Shown: positions 1-7,316 of the stretch, in pieces | How the letters are laid out: each line of letters begins with the position of its first letter | Position numbering within the stretch: position 1 is the stretch's first letter | DNA from: Mesorhizobium sp. | GTDB taxonomy: Bacteria; Pseudomonadota; Alphaproteobacteria; Rhizobiales; Rhizobiaceae | Direction: 5' to 3' | Length of the DNA stretch: 64,000 nucleotides | NCBI GenBank assembly: GCA_004017275.1 | Contig: SAKE01000007.1 | Coordinates: forward strand, 62,001 to 126,000 | Program-made: the position numbers and the translations under genes | The notes under the pieces: model-generated | The model's input: only the letters and a program-made list of their open reading frames with translations | The model's database searches: none | Told to the model about the DNA's origin: nothing

Positions 1-163
1 TGTCGACGCAGAGAGCGCAGTTGTTGATCTGGCTGGCGCGCAAATGGATAAGCTTGCGCGTCACATAGGGCACGTCGGCCGCCTCCGTCGACTTGTCCAG
101 CGCCAGCAGCGCCTGCAGGGCGCCAGGGATGAGCATCACCGGATTCTTGATTCTCGCTTGCAT
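1..163 (-). CDS. AhpD/carboxymuconolactone decarboxylase family protein (partial)
   Basis: Only the first 54 codons are inside the window; the gene runs off the left edge. On the minus strand the ATG is at 163-161 and an AGGAG lies seven bases upstream, which supports this start. Near the window edge the protein reads RASQINNCALCVD: a C-x-x-C pair following a helix, which is the redox signature of the AhpD / carboxymuconolactone decarboxylase fold. Family members are alkylhydroperoxidase-like reductases or ring-opening decarboxylases. With the C-terminal half missing the exact subfamily cannot be told. Confidence 0.72.
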   Translation of the reverse strand, partial: MQARIKNPVMLIPGALQALLALDKSTEAADVPYVTRKLIHLRASQINNCALCVD

Positions 164-315
164 GGTCTTTCTCCTTTTGAAGAGTTCGTCGGGGCGTGTT
201 TTGTCGAACCCGGACGCACGCCTCCAGGTTCTCGGTTCGATGAAATTTTCGGCTGCCGCCGCGCTACCAACCACCAATCAATAACCAATCGGCTATGAGT
301 TTATTCATAACCACG

Positions 316-329
316 CAGTTATATAACTG
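316..329. promoter_or_regulatory. 14-bp perfect palindrome, possible operator
   Basis: cagttatataactg is its own reverse complement and lies in the AT-rich stretch between the minus-strand AhpD-like gene and cutC. Such palindromes between divergent genes are often repressor sites, but nothing shows which protein would bind. No regulator gene is adjacent inside the window. Confidence 0.3.
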
Positions 330-425
330 TCAAGCAGGGAAATGCCGGCTGGCCCAAATGGCGGCGCGCTGTTCACGCTTTCGCGCCAACCGGCCCGATG
401 CTAGGGCTGGCGGCGACATCATGGA

Positions 426-1196
426 TTGGATCGCCCCTTGACCACAAAACCTCGCCTGCCGCTGATCGAAATCTGTGTCGAAGGCATTGACGGCCTTGTG
501 GCGGCACAAGCTGCCGGCGCCGACCGGATCGAACTGTGCGCCAGCCTCATCGAAGGCGGCATTACGCCGAGCTTCGGCACGGTACGCGCCGCCCTCGACC
601 AGGCAAGCGTGCCGTTTCACGTCATGGTGCGGCCGCGCGGCGGCGATTTTCTCTACAGCGAAACCGAATACGCCTCGATGCTCGCCGATGTCTCGGCACT
701 GCGCGGGCTGGGCGTACCCGGCGTGGTGTTCGGCTGCCTGAACGCCGACGGCACCATTGACGAAGGACGCATGAGCGAACTGACCCAGGCTGCCGGTCCC
801 TTGAACGTCACCTGCCACCGCGCCTTCGACATGACGCGCGACCCGGCCGAGGCGCTCGAAGCACTGATCCGCTGCAAGGTCGGCCGCGTGCTGACCAGCG
901 GCCAGCGTGACACCGCGATCGAAGGCTTGCCGCTGTTGACGGATCTGGTGCGGCAGGCCGGCGACCGCATCGTCATCCTCGGCTGCGGCGGCCTGGATTT
1001 GCACAACATCGCCGAAGTGCGTGGCAAAACCGGGCTGGCCGAAATGCATTTCGCCGCCCTCAAGGATATGCCGAGCGCCATGGACTACCGCAATCCCCAT
1101 GTCGGCATGGGCGGCTCCGACCTCGACCGCGAATATCGTAACACGCTGACCGACACACCGCTGGTGGCGGCTACGATCGCGGCAGCCAAGGCATGA
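426..1196 (+). CDS. cutC: CutC family protein
   Basis: 256 residues, the usual length of the CutC TIM-barrel family. Visible family motifs are EICVEG near the N-terminus, AGADRIELCASLIEGG, MVRPRGGDFLYS and ILGCGGLD. CutC was originally linked to copper tolerance, but its biochemical role is still disputed, so only the family assignment is firm. The start is a TTG at 426; an in-frame TTG at 438 would remove four residues and is equally possible, since neither has a strong ribosome site. The last codons overlap the start of the following acetyltransferase gene (ATGA), so the two are probably translated together. Confidence 0.9.
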   Translation: MDRPLTTKPRLPLIEICVEGIDGLVAAQAAGADRIELCASLIEGGITPSFGTVRAALDQASVPFHVMVRPRGGDFLYSETEYASMLADVSALRGLGVPGVVFGCLNADGTIDEGRMSELTQAAGPLNVTCHRAFDMTRDPAEALEALIRCKVGRVLTSGQRDTAIEGLPLLTDLVRQAGDRIVILGCGGLDLHNIAEVRGKTGLAEMHFAALKDMPSAMDYRNPHVGMGGSDLDREYRNTLTDTPLVAATIAAAKA

Positions 1197-1696
1197 GCGC
1201 GCGCCCTGCCCCGATCAGCCGCGTAGCGACCGAAGACGAAGCGGCGATCCTGGCGCTCAACAACGAGCACGCCGCCGAACTGTCGTGGCTGGAGCCCCAA
1301 AGGCTGTCCTTCCTGCTCGGTGAAGCGTTTTACACCAGGCGCATCGGCGATCTCGAAGCCTTCATCATGACCTTCGACCAGGACGCCCGCTACGACAGCC
1401 CGAATTTCCTGTGGTTCCGCAAGCGTTACAAACGCTTCGTCTATGTCGACCGTGTGGTCGTGGCGGCACAAGCGCGTGGCCGCGGCCATGCCCGCCGGCT
1501 CTATCAGGATCTGTTCGGCCATGTGGAGCGCGCCGGCCACATGCTGGTCACTTGCGAAGTCAACACCGACCCACCGAACCCCGCTTCGGATGCCTTTCAC
1601 GCCGCCCTTGGCTTCGCCGAAGCCGGCGACGCCGTTATCCACGGCGGCAAGAAAGCGGTGCGCTATTATGCTCGGGAATTGGCCACGACGTGCTAG
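1193..1696 (+). CDS. GNAT family N-acetyltransferase
   Basis: 167 residues. The central block VDRVVVAAQARGRGHARRL has the beta4 strand and the Q/R-x-x-G-x-G/A acetyl-CoA pyrophosphate-binding loop of GNAT enzymes, followed by the usual C-terminal motif AFHAALGFAEAG. The substrate cannot be predicted. It overlaps cutC by four bases, which suggests one transcript, and converges with the glycosidase gene downstream. Confidence 0.85.
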   Translation: MSARPAPISRVATEDEAAILALNNEHAAELSWLEPQRLSFLLGEAFYTRRIGDLEAFIMTFDQDARYDSPNFLWFRKRYKRFVYVDRVVVAAQARGRGHARRLYQDLFGHVERAGHMLVTCEVNTDPPNPASDAFHAALGFAEAGDAVIHGGKKAVRYYARELATTC

Positions 1697-1715
1697 TCCG
1701 TCAGGCGTAGACGGA

Positions 1716-2999
1716 TCAGCCCGACAGCCCAACGACCTTCAAGGCCAAATCGCGCCGAACCATCTCCACGTCAGCTGGCATGACCTCATTTCCGGTATCA
1801 GGCTCGATGGATTTGGTCGAAAGCAGATCAACCTTTGGACCACTCCGCTCCGCGAGGCTTGCCTTGAGAGCCGATATCTTGGCAAACGACTTCACGATAT
1901 TGGCCGCTACCACCGGGTTCCTGCGGGCTTCAGCGATGAGTATGTTGATGACCTTTTCGGGTAGATCCGCATCCGGGTTTTTATGGTTCGAGAAAATCAG
2001 AATGTCGTCTCCCGCCTCGACGGCGCGCACAATCGCGCCACCGAACGAATACCTCTTTTCCACGGCGTCCATTTGCAGGTCGTCCGAAAAGACTACGCCT
2101 TCAAAGCCAAGGTCCTTGCGCAACAGGCCAGTAACGATGGCCGACGAGAGCGAGGCTGGCCCCATGGCTTCCCCCTTCTGCAGGGCGCGATCGTAGAGAT
2201 GGCCCACCATGATCGAATCGGCGTAGCCCGCATTGATCAGTTTGCGAAATGGAAGCAACTCCTGGCTCGACCAGGTATCCGACACGTCCGCCAGTCCCTT
2301 GTGGCTATCGGTCGAGCTCGAGCCATGCCCGGGAAAGTGCTTGAGCGTGGTTGCGACACCCGCATCGCGGTGTGCCCTTACGAAAGCCGCACCATATTGG
2401 GCGACGATTTCCGGATTGGCGGAAAAGCTCCTGCCCAACTTCCCGATGATGGGATTGGCGGGATTCACATTCAGGTCTGCCACCGGGCCGAAATTGAGGT
2501 TGAAGCCCCACTCATGCAAATCCGTCGCGAGCCCGGAGTAGAGTTCGTAAGCGCCGCGAGGCGTGAAATTCCTGGCGACGTCGACGGCGGCCGGCACCTC
2601 GTGGAATCCATTGCCAGCCGTCAATCTTGCAATTGCCCCACCCTCCTCATCCACTGAAATGAAGGGCGGCAACTTCCGATTGGCGGCCAGAAACGCCGCG
2701 TTCATCGCGGCCACATGTGTTCTGTCGCTGACGTTGTCGGAAAGATACATGACCCCGCCAATGCTGCCGTCGGCGATCTCGTGTCTGACCGCCGCAACCG
2801 ACGCCGCGTCGGCGGAGACTCCATCGAAGCCGACCAGGATCATCTGGCCAATCATCACTCGAAGACTCGAATCATTGAGCCCATGCGAAGTGGCCGCTTT
2901 GGAGTCGGCCCTTACCTGAGCCGTCTGCGGGCCGGCGACAGCCGCCGACGTCATCAGCAACGCCGAAAAAACCCCGGTTACCAGATTGATGGAGAACAC
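1716..2999 (-). CDS. Secreted family 3 glycoside hydrolase (NagZ-like beta-N-acetylhexosaminidase)
   Basis: Family 3 glycosidase with the NagZ-type motif KHFPGHG (His general acid/base loop) and the nucleophile segment VVFSDDLQMDAV. These enzymes release GlcNAc from muropeptides or chitin-like glycans. Unlike cytoplasmic NagZ, this protein begins with a hydrophobic segment (NLVTGVFSALLMTSAAVAG), so it is probably exported. I prefer the GTG start at 2999 because GGGAG lies about seven bases upstream; an in-frame TTG at 3035 would add twelve residues without a good ribosome site. The next gene upstream on the same strand is the caspase-like gene, about 100 bases away. The substrate is an inference from family only. 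Confidence 0.87.
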   Translation of the reverse strand: MFSINLVTGVFSALLMTSAAVAGPQTAQVRADSKAATSHGLNDSSLRVMIGQMILVGFDGVSADAASVAAVRHEIADGSIGGVMYLSDNVSDRTHVAAMNAAFLAANRKLPPFISVDEEGGAIARLTAGNGFHEVPAAVDVARNFTPRGAYELYSGLATDLHEWGFNLNFGPVADLNVNPANPIIGKLGRSFSANPEIVAQYGAAFVRAHRDAGVATTLKHFPGHGSSSTDSHKGLADVSDTWSSQELLPFRKLINAGYADSIMVGHLYDRALQKGEAMGPASLSSAIVTGLLRKDLGFEGVVFSDDLQMDAVEKRYSFGGAIVRAVEAGDDILIFSNHKNPDADLPEKVINILIAEARRNPVVAANIVKSFAKISALKASLAERSGPKVDLLSTKSIEPDTGNEVMPADVEMVRRDLALKVVGLSG

Positions 3000-3096
3000 C
3001 GTGAATCTCCCGTTTGGCGGTTTCCCTGCAATCAATACGTCGAGGTCGCTAACCGACCGTTAACCATGACAGCCACTGCAACCCCAAACGGCAAGG

Positions 3097-4737
3097 TCAG
3101 TACCGCGCGGCCGTGTCGTAAACGCCATCGGCCCTGACGACCATATCGGCCCGCCTGCCCGATACAATGCCTCGCTCCGTCTTCTGACTGTATGTGGGCA
3201 AGGTCGCGGCGAACGTTTTGATCCAACAGCTTTTGCTTTTGCCGAACGGCACATAGGAAAAGGCGCGGCAGGATTGGTCCGACTTGCACATCAGCAGGCA
3301 GTCGTCATACGAGGATGCTCTGGCGGAGTAATTGTCACCGCCCAAAAGGTCGGCCTTCACGAAGATCTCCCATTCGGCCCTGAATGCCGGAGCCTGGTCC
3401 CGTCTTTCGCTTTCAAAGAAATAACCCGCCTGAGCACCCGACATTATCTGGGCGTAGGAAAATCCCGACTTGGGAAAACACCTGTTTTTTGCACTGTTGT
3501 AGGTGAAGAGCTTGCAGGAGAGATTTGCGGCACAAGTCTGCGCGCATTGATCCAGCGAGGCCGCTTCAAGACCTTTCGAGTACAGATCTCCGCCGTAGAA
3601 ATCCACGTTGGAATACGTCGCCAGATACCAGTGCCTGGGCTGCGAGGGCGGCGTTGTGGAAGAAATGTTGTATTGCTGCGGCGACGGTTGAAGCGACCCC
3701 TGGCTAGTCGGTTGAGATGGCGGCTGATCGGATTGCCGCTCCTCGGTCTGCCGGCGTTGCTTTTCGCGCTCTTGCAATTCGGCGAGCCGAGCCTCGGCGT
3801 ATTTTCCATATACGGTATCACCGTGTGCTCGGATGAAGGTCTGCAGAATTGCCGGACTTTCGAGGTTTTCGATCGCCGCCCATTCGGTCGCTGCCGGGTC
3901 GATCGGAATTACAGCCGGGACTGTCACCGGTGGATCATCCCCCTTCGGTTTTTCGACAAGAGAAACCGCTGACCGCGTCTGAACCAAGAAAATGTCGTCG
4001 CTGGGCAACAACCCATAGGTGGTGGGCTCCTGGGTATTGTTGGTGGCCTTCAGCACGTCATCCCTGACTTTCCTCAACATCTTGTCGACATCGAGATCGG
4101 CCTGCGGGAGATACTTGAGCAGTGCCTGGCTGTAGGGGCTGTTGCGGCCCGATCCGTCACTGGCGACAGTTCCGTCGCGCGCCGAATAGAAAACGATCGT
4201 GCTGCCCTTGGGTTCGATCGGCGACAATCCCCGTCCGATCGAACGCGTCGCGTCCGACAGGCGCATGCGGTTGGCGAAAGGGTTGTTTCGGCAAGCGTCG
4301 AGAAGGACCAGTCTCAGGTTGTGCGCCCGGCTCACCGCGTCCACGACCATATCGAGTGGCACGGTCTGAAAGTTGACGTCCAGATCGCTTTCCAGTTTCG
4401 CATCGGTTGGAAGCAGGAAATTGTGCTTGTCGACCTCGATGCCGTGTCCTGCGAAGAACACGACTGCCATGTCGGCCAGAGCGGCGTCGTGCGAAAACGC
4501 ACCAAGTTCCTGCCTCATCTGCTCGAAGGTGACATCAGTCGCTTTTCGAACCGAAAACCCAATGCCCTGAAGGGCTGCGGCGACGTCGTCGGCATCGTTC
4601 TTCGGATTGGGAAGCAGGCCAACATGGTCATAATTCGAATTGCCGATGACCAGAGCCACTTTGTCGGCGGCCAACGACGGCAAGGCAAACAGCACGCACC
4701 ACAGCATCAGCCCAAGAGCCGTTACAACTCTATGCAT
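3097..4737 (-). CDS. Secreted caspase-like protein (peptidase C14) with two PAN/apple domains
   Basis: Begins with a clear signal segment (MHRVVTALGLMLWCVLF then ALPSLAA), followed by a caspase p20-like fold: ALVIGNSNYD strand, catalytic His in VFFAGHGIEV (His98 from this start) and catalytic Cys in VLLDACRNNPF (Cys149). A proline/glutamine-rich linker leads to two cysteine-rich PAN/apple modules near the C-terminus (one containing CAQTCAANLSCKLFTYN, one containing CLLMCKSDQSCRAFSY), which usually bind proteins or sugars. In bacteria such metacaspase-like (orthocaspase) proteins are peptidases of mostly unknown role. Upstream in-frame starts at 4770, 4803 (ATG) and 4809 (TTG) exist; the signal peptide favours 4737. 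A second caspase-like gene lies at 55756-58833. Confidence 0.85.
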   Translation of the reverse strand: MHRVVTALGLMLWCVLFALPSLAADKVALVIGNSNYDHVGLLPNPKNDADDVAAALQGIGFSVRKATDVTFEQMRQELGAFSHDAALADMAVVFFAGHGIEVDKHNFLLPTDAKLESDLDVNFQTVPLDMVVDAVSRAHNLRLVLLDACRNNPFANRMRLSDATRSIGRGLSPIEPKGSTIVFYSARDGTVASDGSGRNSPYSQALLKYLPQADLDVDKMLRKVRDDVLKATNNTQEPTTYGLLPSDDIFLVQTRSAVSLVEKPKGDDPPVTVPAVIPIDPAATEWAAIENLESPAILQTFIRAHGDTVYGKYAEARLAELQEREKQRRQTEERQSDQPPSQPTSQGSLQPSPQQYNISSTTPPSQPRHWYLATYSNVDFYGGDLYSKGLEAASLDQCAQTCAANLSCKLFTYNSAKNRCFPKSGFSYAQIMSGAQAGYFFESERRDQAPAFRAEWEIFVKADLLGGDNYSARASSYDDCLLMCKSDQSCRAFSYVPFGKSKSCWIKTFAATLPTYSQKTERGIVSGRRADMVVRADGVYDTAARY

Positions 4738-4971
4738 CCAATCGCCCCACCCAAAGCGCCAAACCCGCATGGCACCGAACCCCAGCCGCAACCGCTCAAG
4801 CATTGTCAAGAGCGGTCTCGTAGCCAGCAGTTATGATAAGTATATTGCCAAAAGAAAGGCAACGCTGGGGTGGGTGAGTGCTATACCTGTTGGCGCGATT
4901 GCCGCCCATCACGCCAAACAGTGTTGCGATGGCGGCGCGGCTACTGGAACAACGCCTAACCGCAGCGGCAT

Positions 4972-5994
4972 TCACCAGTTGCGGTTAAGCCATTCGCGCG
5001 CCGGTCGCTCGATGAGGTAGTAGCTGCAGAGCGCGCAGGCAAACACGCCGGCCAGCATCGGGATCGGCGCGTTGCCTTGATCATAGACGAATTTGTAGAA
5101 CGGCTGCTGCCAGAGGTAGAGCGAGTACGACCACAGCCCCAGCGTTGCCATCGGCCAAGAAGACAGCAAACCTGAAAAATAGCGGGGGCTGAAATCGAGC
5201 GTATTGACGGCCAGCGCCAGCAGCGGCACTGCGAAGAGATAGTGGATCGGCGTCGGCACCGGATCGAGGAACAGCAGAATGGCGCAGATCGATGCCGCCA
5301 GGGCCATATGCCTGCCCCGCAAGATCGCCGGCAGCCTGCCGTCGGCCTTCAGCAGGCAGATGGAAGCCGACAGCAGGATCGATGCGATATGCACGTCGGT
5401 GCGCCAGTAGGTGGTTTCGTAGTCCATCCCGAAGAGCCAGTACGAAACCGCGCCGTTGGCCATGGCCAGCAAGGCCAGCGCCAGGAGCAGCATGACGACG
5501 CGAGAGCGGCTTGAGACGACGACGCTGATCAGCGCCAGGATGATATAGGCGTGCTCCTCGATGCACAGCGACCAGATATGGTCGAGCGCCCCTGCCCGCG
5601 TCACCAGAATGCCGGCATAATTGTAGGTGAATGTCAGCGCCGTCAGCGCCGCCTTCCATTTGAAGGCGACGAATGTGCCGGAGAGCGCGATCATCGCGAC
5701 GACCACGAAGACCAGAAGCGCCGGATAGATGCGGGAGAAGCGGCGCTTGAAGAATTTCTTCAGCGGGTAGCGTTCGATGAATAGGATCTCGCCCATCAGC
5801 CGGCCGCTGAGCACGAAGAAGAATTCGACACCCAGCACCCCGAGATTGATTCCGGGAACGGGAAAGAAGTGGCCGATCAGCACCAGCGCGATCGAAAGCC
5901 CGCGCCAGCCGTCCAGATAAGCCAGCCTTGTTCTGACCGGTCTGTCGACGGCGGATCGGGACGGAACGACATGCGTCGCGGAAATGTCGGTCAT
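4972..5994 (-). CDS. Acyltransferase family 3 membrane protein (OafA/YrhL type)
   Basis: 340 residues with about ten hydrophobic segments. The N-terminal LDGWRGLSIALVLIGHFF carries the Arg...His pair typical of acyltransferase-3 enzymes, and GVEFFFVLSGRLMGEI follows, also a family hallmark. These integral inner-membrane proteins O-acylate polysaccharides, Nod-factor-like oligosaccharides or antibiotics using cytoplasmic acyl-CoA. The start at 5994 has GAGAGG six bases upstream; a longer open frame to 6207 has no membrane or domain content and is unlikely to be translated. No polysaccharide genes are adjacent, so the acceptor is unknown. Confidence 0.87.
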   Translation of the reverse strand: MTDISATHVVPSRSAVDRPVRTRLAYLDGWRGLSIALVLIGHFFPVPGINLGVLGVEFFFVLSGRLMGEILFIERYPLKKFFKRRFSRIYPALLVFVVVAMIALSGTFVAFKWKAALTALTFTYNYAGILVTRAGALDHIWSLCIEEHAYIILALISVVVSSRSRVVMLLLALALLAMANGAVSYWLFGMDYETTYWRTDVHIASILLSASICLLKADGRLPAILRGRHMALAASICAILLFLDPVPTPIHYLFAVPLLALAVNTLDFSPRYFSGLLSSWPMATLGLWSYSLYLWQQPFYKFVYDQGNAPIPMLAGVFACALCSYYLIERPAREWLNRNW

Positions 5995-6210
5995 GCCGGT
6001 CCTCTCGCATTGATCATGCGAAAGGGCACGGCGGTACACTCCGAACCCTGCTCGCATTCCCGCCCCAGTCCATATTGCAGTGCGAGATAAATTTGTGCAA
6101 GTGCGAGATTGTCGCCGGATCAGGTCCGGGGTCGGGTTCGGCGGGATTTGCTTCAAGCAGTGCGGCAGCGATTCCATCGGCAACTGAACGGATACAGGTA
6201 GCCGCACGAG

Positions 6211-6237
6211 AAAAAGGGGCCACGGAGGCCCCTTTCC
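6211..6237 (-). terminator. Rho-independent terminator of the cox-like operon
   Basis: A 9-bp GC-rich stem (aaaggggcc with ggccccttt) around a five-base loop is followed on the minus strand by a run of five T. It lies downstream of the last gene of the minus-strand molybdenum hydroxylase operon, separated from it by the mosaic repeat at 6259-6402. The T run is present only for minus-strand reading. Confidence 0.6.
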
Positions 6238-6258
6238 TTGTCTGCGACTGATCGTATT

Positions 6259-6402
6259 AGAAACTGTTTCGAAACTCGCTCTGGCGAGTCACATGGTGGT
6301 GGTTTCGAGAACCGGAGCGGAGCGTACTTTTGGTACGTGAGCACCGGAAGCGCAGAAAACGCCATCAGATGGCCGCCAGAGTAGAGTTTCCAAACAGTTT
6401 CT
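6259..6402. repeat. 144-bp palindromic intergenic element (RIME-like)
   Basis: The outer arms (agaaactgtttcgaaactc at 6259-6277 and its complement at 6384-6402) match over 19 bp with one mismatch. Inside them a second complementary pair can be seen (gctctggcg near 6278 with cgccagagt near 6374) around a core with ggtacgtgagcaccggaagc. The nested architecture and size resemble the rhizobial intergenic mosaic elements (RIME). The right end covers the first base of the coxM-like stop codon region, so the element abuts or slightly overlaps that gene. Family membership is by resemblance, not alignment. Confidence 0.55.
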
Positions 6403-7199
6403 CAGGCGTTGGCTGCCGCAACCGCGCGCTTGGCCATCACCGCGATCAGGTTGGCGCGATAGTCGGCCGAGGCGTGGATGTCGGTCATCAAATTCTTCGC
6501 CGGCACTTTCACGCCATCAAGCGCCGAGGCCGCGAAATTCTTGGCAAGTGCGGCCTCGATCTCCTTCGAGCGGAAGACGCCGTCGTCGCCGGCTCCAGTG
6601 ACGGCAACGCTGACGCCATTCTTGCCCTTGGCCACGAACACGCCGACGATGGCGTAGCGCGATGCCGGATTTCGGAATTTTTCATAGGCCGCCTTGGCCG
6701 GCGCGGTGAAGGTGACGGCAGTGACGATTTCACCATCCTTCAACGAGGTCTCGAACAGGCCCTTGAAAAACTTGTCCGCCGCGATCTGGCGCTTGTTGGT
6801 GACGATGGTGGCGCCCAACGCCAGCAGCGCCGCCGGATAATCGGCCGCCGGATCGTTGTTGGCGATCGAGCCGCCGATCGTACCTTTGTGGCGCACCGCC
6901 GGATCGCCGATCAGCGACGCCAGATGGGCAAGTGCCGGACAGGCCTTCTTGAGCTTCTCGTCATTGGCAACTGCGTGATGCGTGGTGGCGGCGCCGATGG
7001 TGACGGTCTTGCCCGACACCTTGACGCCCTGCAGCTCCTTGATCCGCGACAGGTCGACAAGGTCGGACGGAGCGGCGAGCCGCGTCTTCATCGCCGGGAT
7101 CAGCGTCATGCCGCCCGAAAGCAGCTTGGCGTCGCCCGTCTTGATCAGCTTGGCGGCATCCGTGACCGAGGCGGCGCGATGATAGTTGACTGCGTACAT
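6402..7199 (-). CDS. Molybdenum hydroxylase FAD-binding medium subunit (CoxM-like)
   Basis: 265 residues. The two FAD-binding motifs of the CO dehydrogenase / xanthine dehydrogenase medium subunit are present: LLSGGMTLIPAMK near residue 30 and TIGGSIANNDPAADYPAAL near residue 110. The subunit passes electrons from the molybdenum centre via FeS clusters to FAD. It is the third gene of a minus-strand operon in the order small (9795-10292), large (7316-9664), medium. GGGGAG lies about eight bases before the ATG. Substrate is not identifiable from this subunit. Confidence 0.9.
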   Translation of the reverse strand: MYAVNYHRAASVTDAAKLIKTGDAKLLSGGMTLIPAMKTRLAAPSDLVDLSRIKELQGVKVSGKTVTIGAATTHHAVANDEKLKKACPALAHLASLIGDPAVRHKGTIGGSIANNDPAADYPAALLALGATIVTNKRQIAADKFFKGLFETSLKDGEIVTAVTFTAPAKAAYEKFRNPASRYAIVGVFVAKGKNGVSVAVTGAGDDGVFRSKEIEAALAKNFAASALDGVKVPAKNLMTDIHASADYRANLIAVMAKRAVAAANA

Positions 7200-7218
7200 G
7201 TGGGATTCTCCCCTGGTG

Positions 7219-7316
7219 AAGAGTAGGTAGTGAGTAGTGAGTAGTGAATGGTCAGCTGCCGCGTTGGCGAAGCGCTTTTCTATTCGCTACTCACTACTCG
7301 CTACTCACTCCTATTT
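7219..7316. repeat. Heptamer-repeat hairpin in the coxL-coxM gap
   Basis: The left arm (about 7219-7250) is made of tandem seven-base units of the form gtagtga, and the right arm (about 7281-7316) is its near complement made of the units tcgctac/tcactac. Differences between the arms are mostly T/C, so G-U pairing would preserve a stem of about 28 bp in the transcript. The same unit and architecture recur in the other gap of this operon at 9688-9791. Confidence 0.7.
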
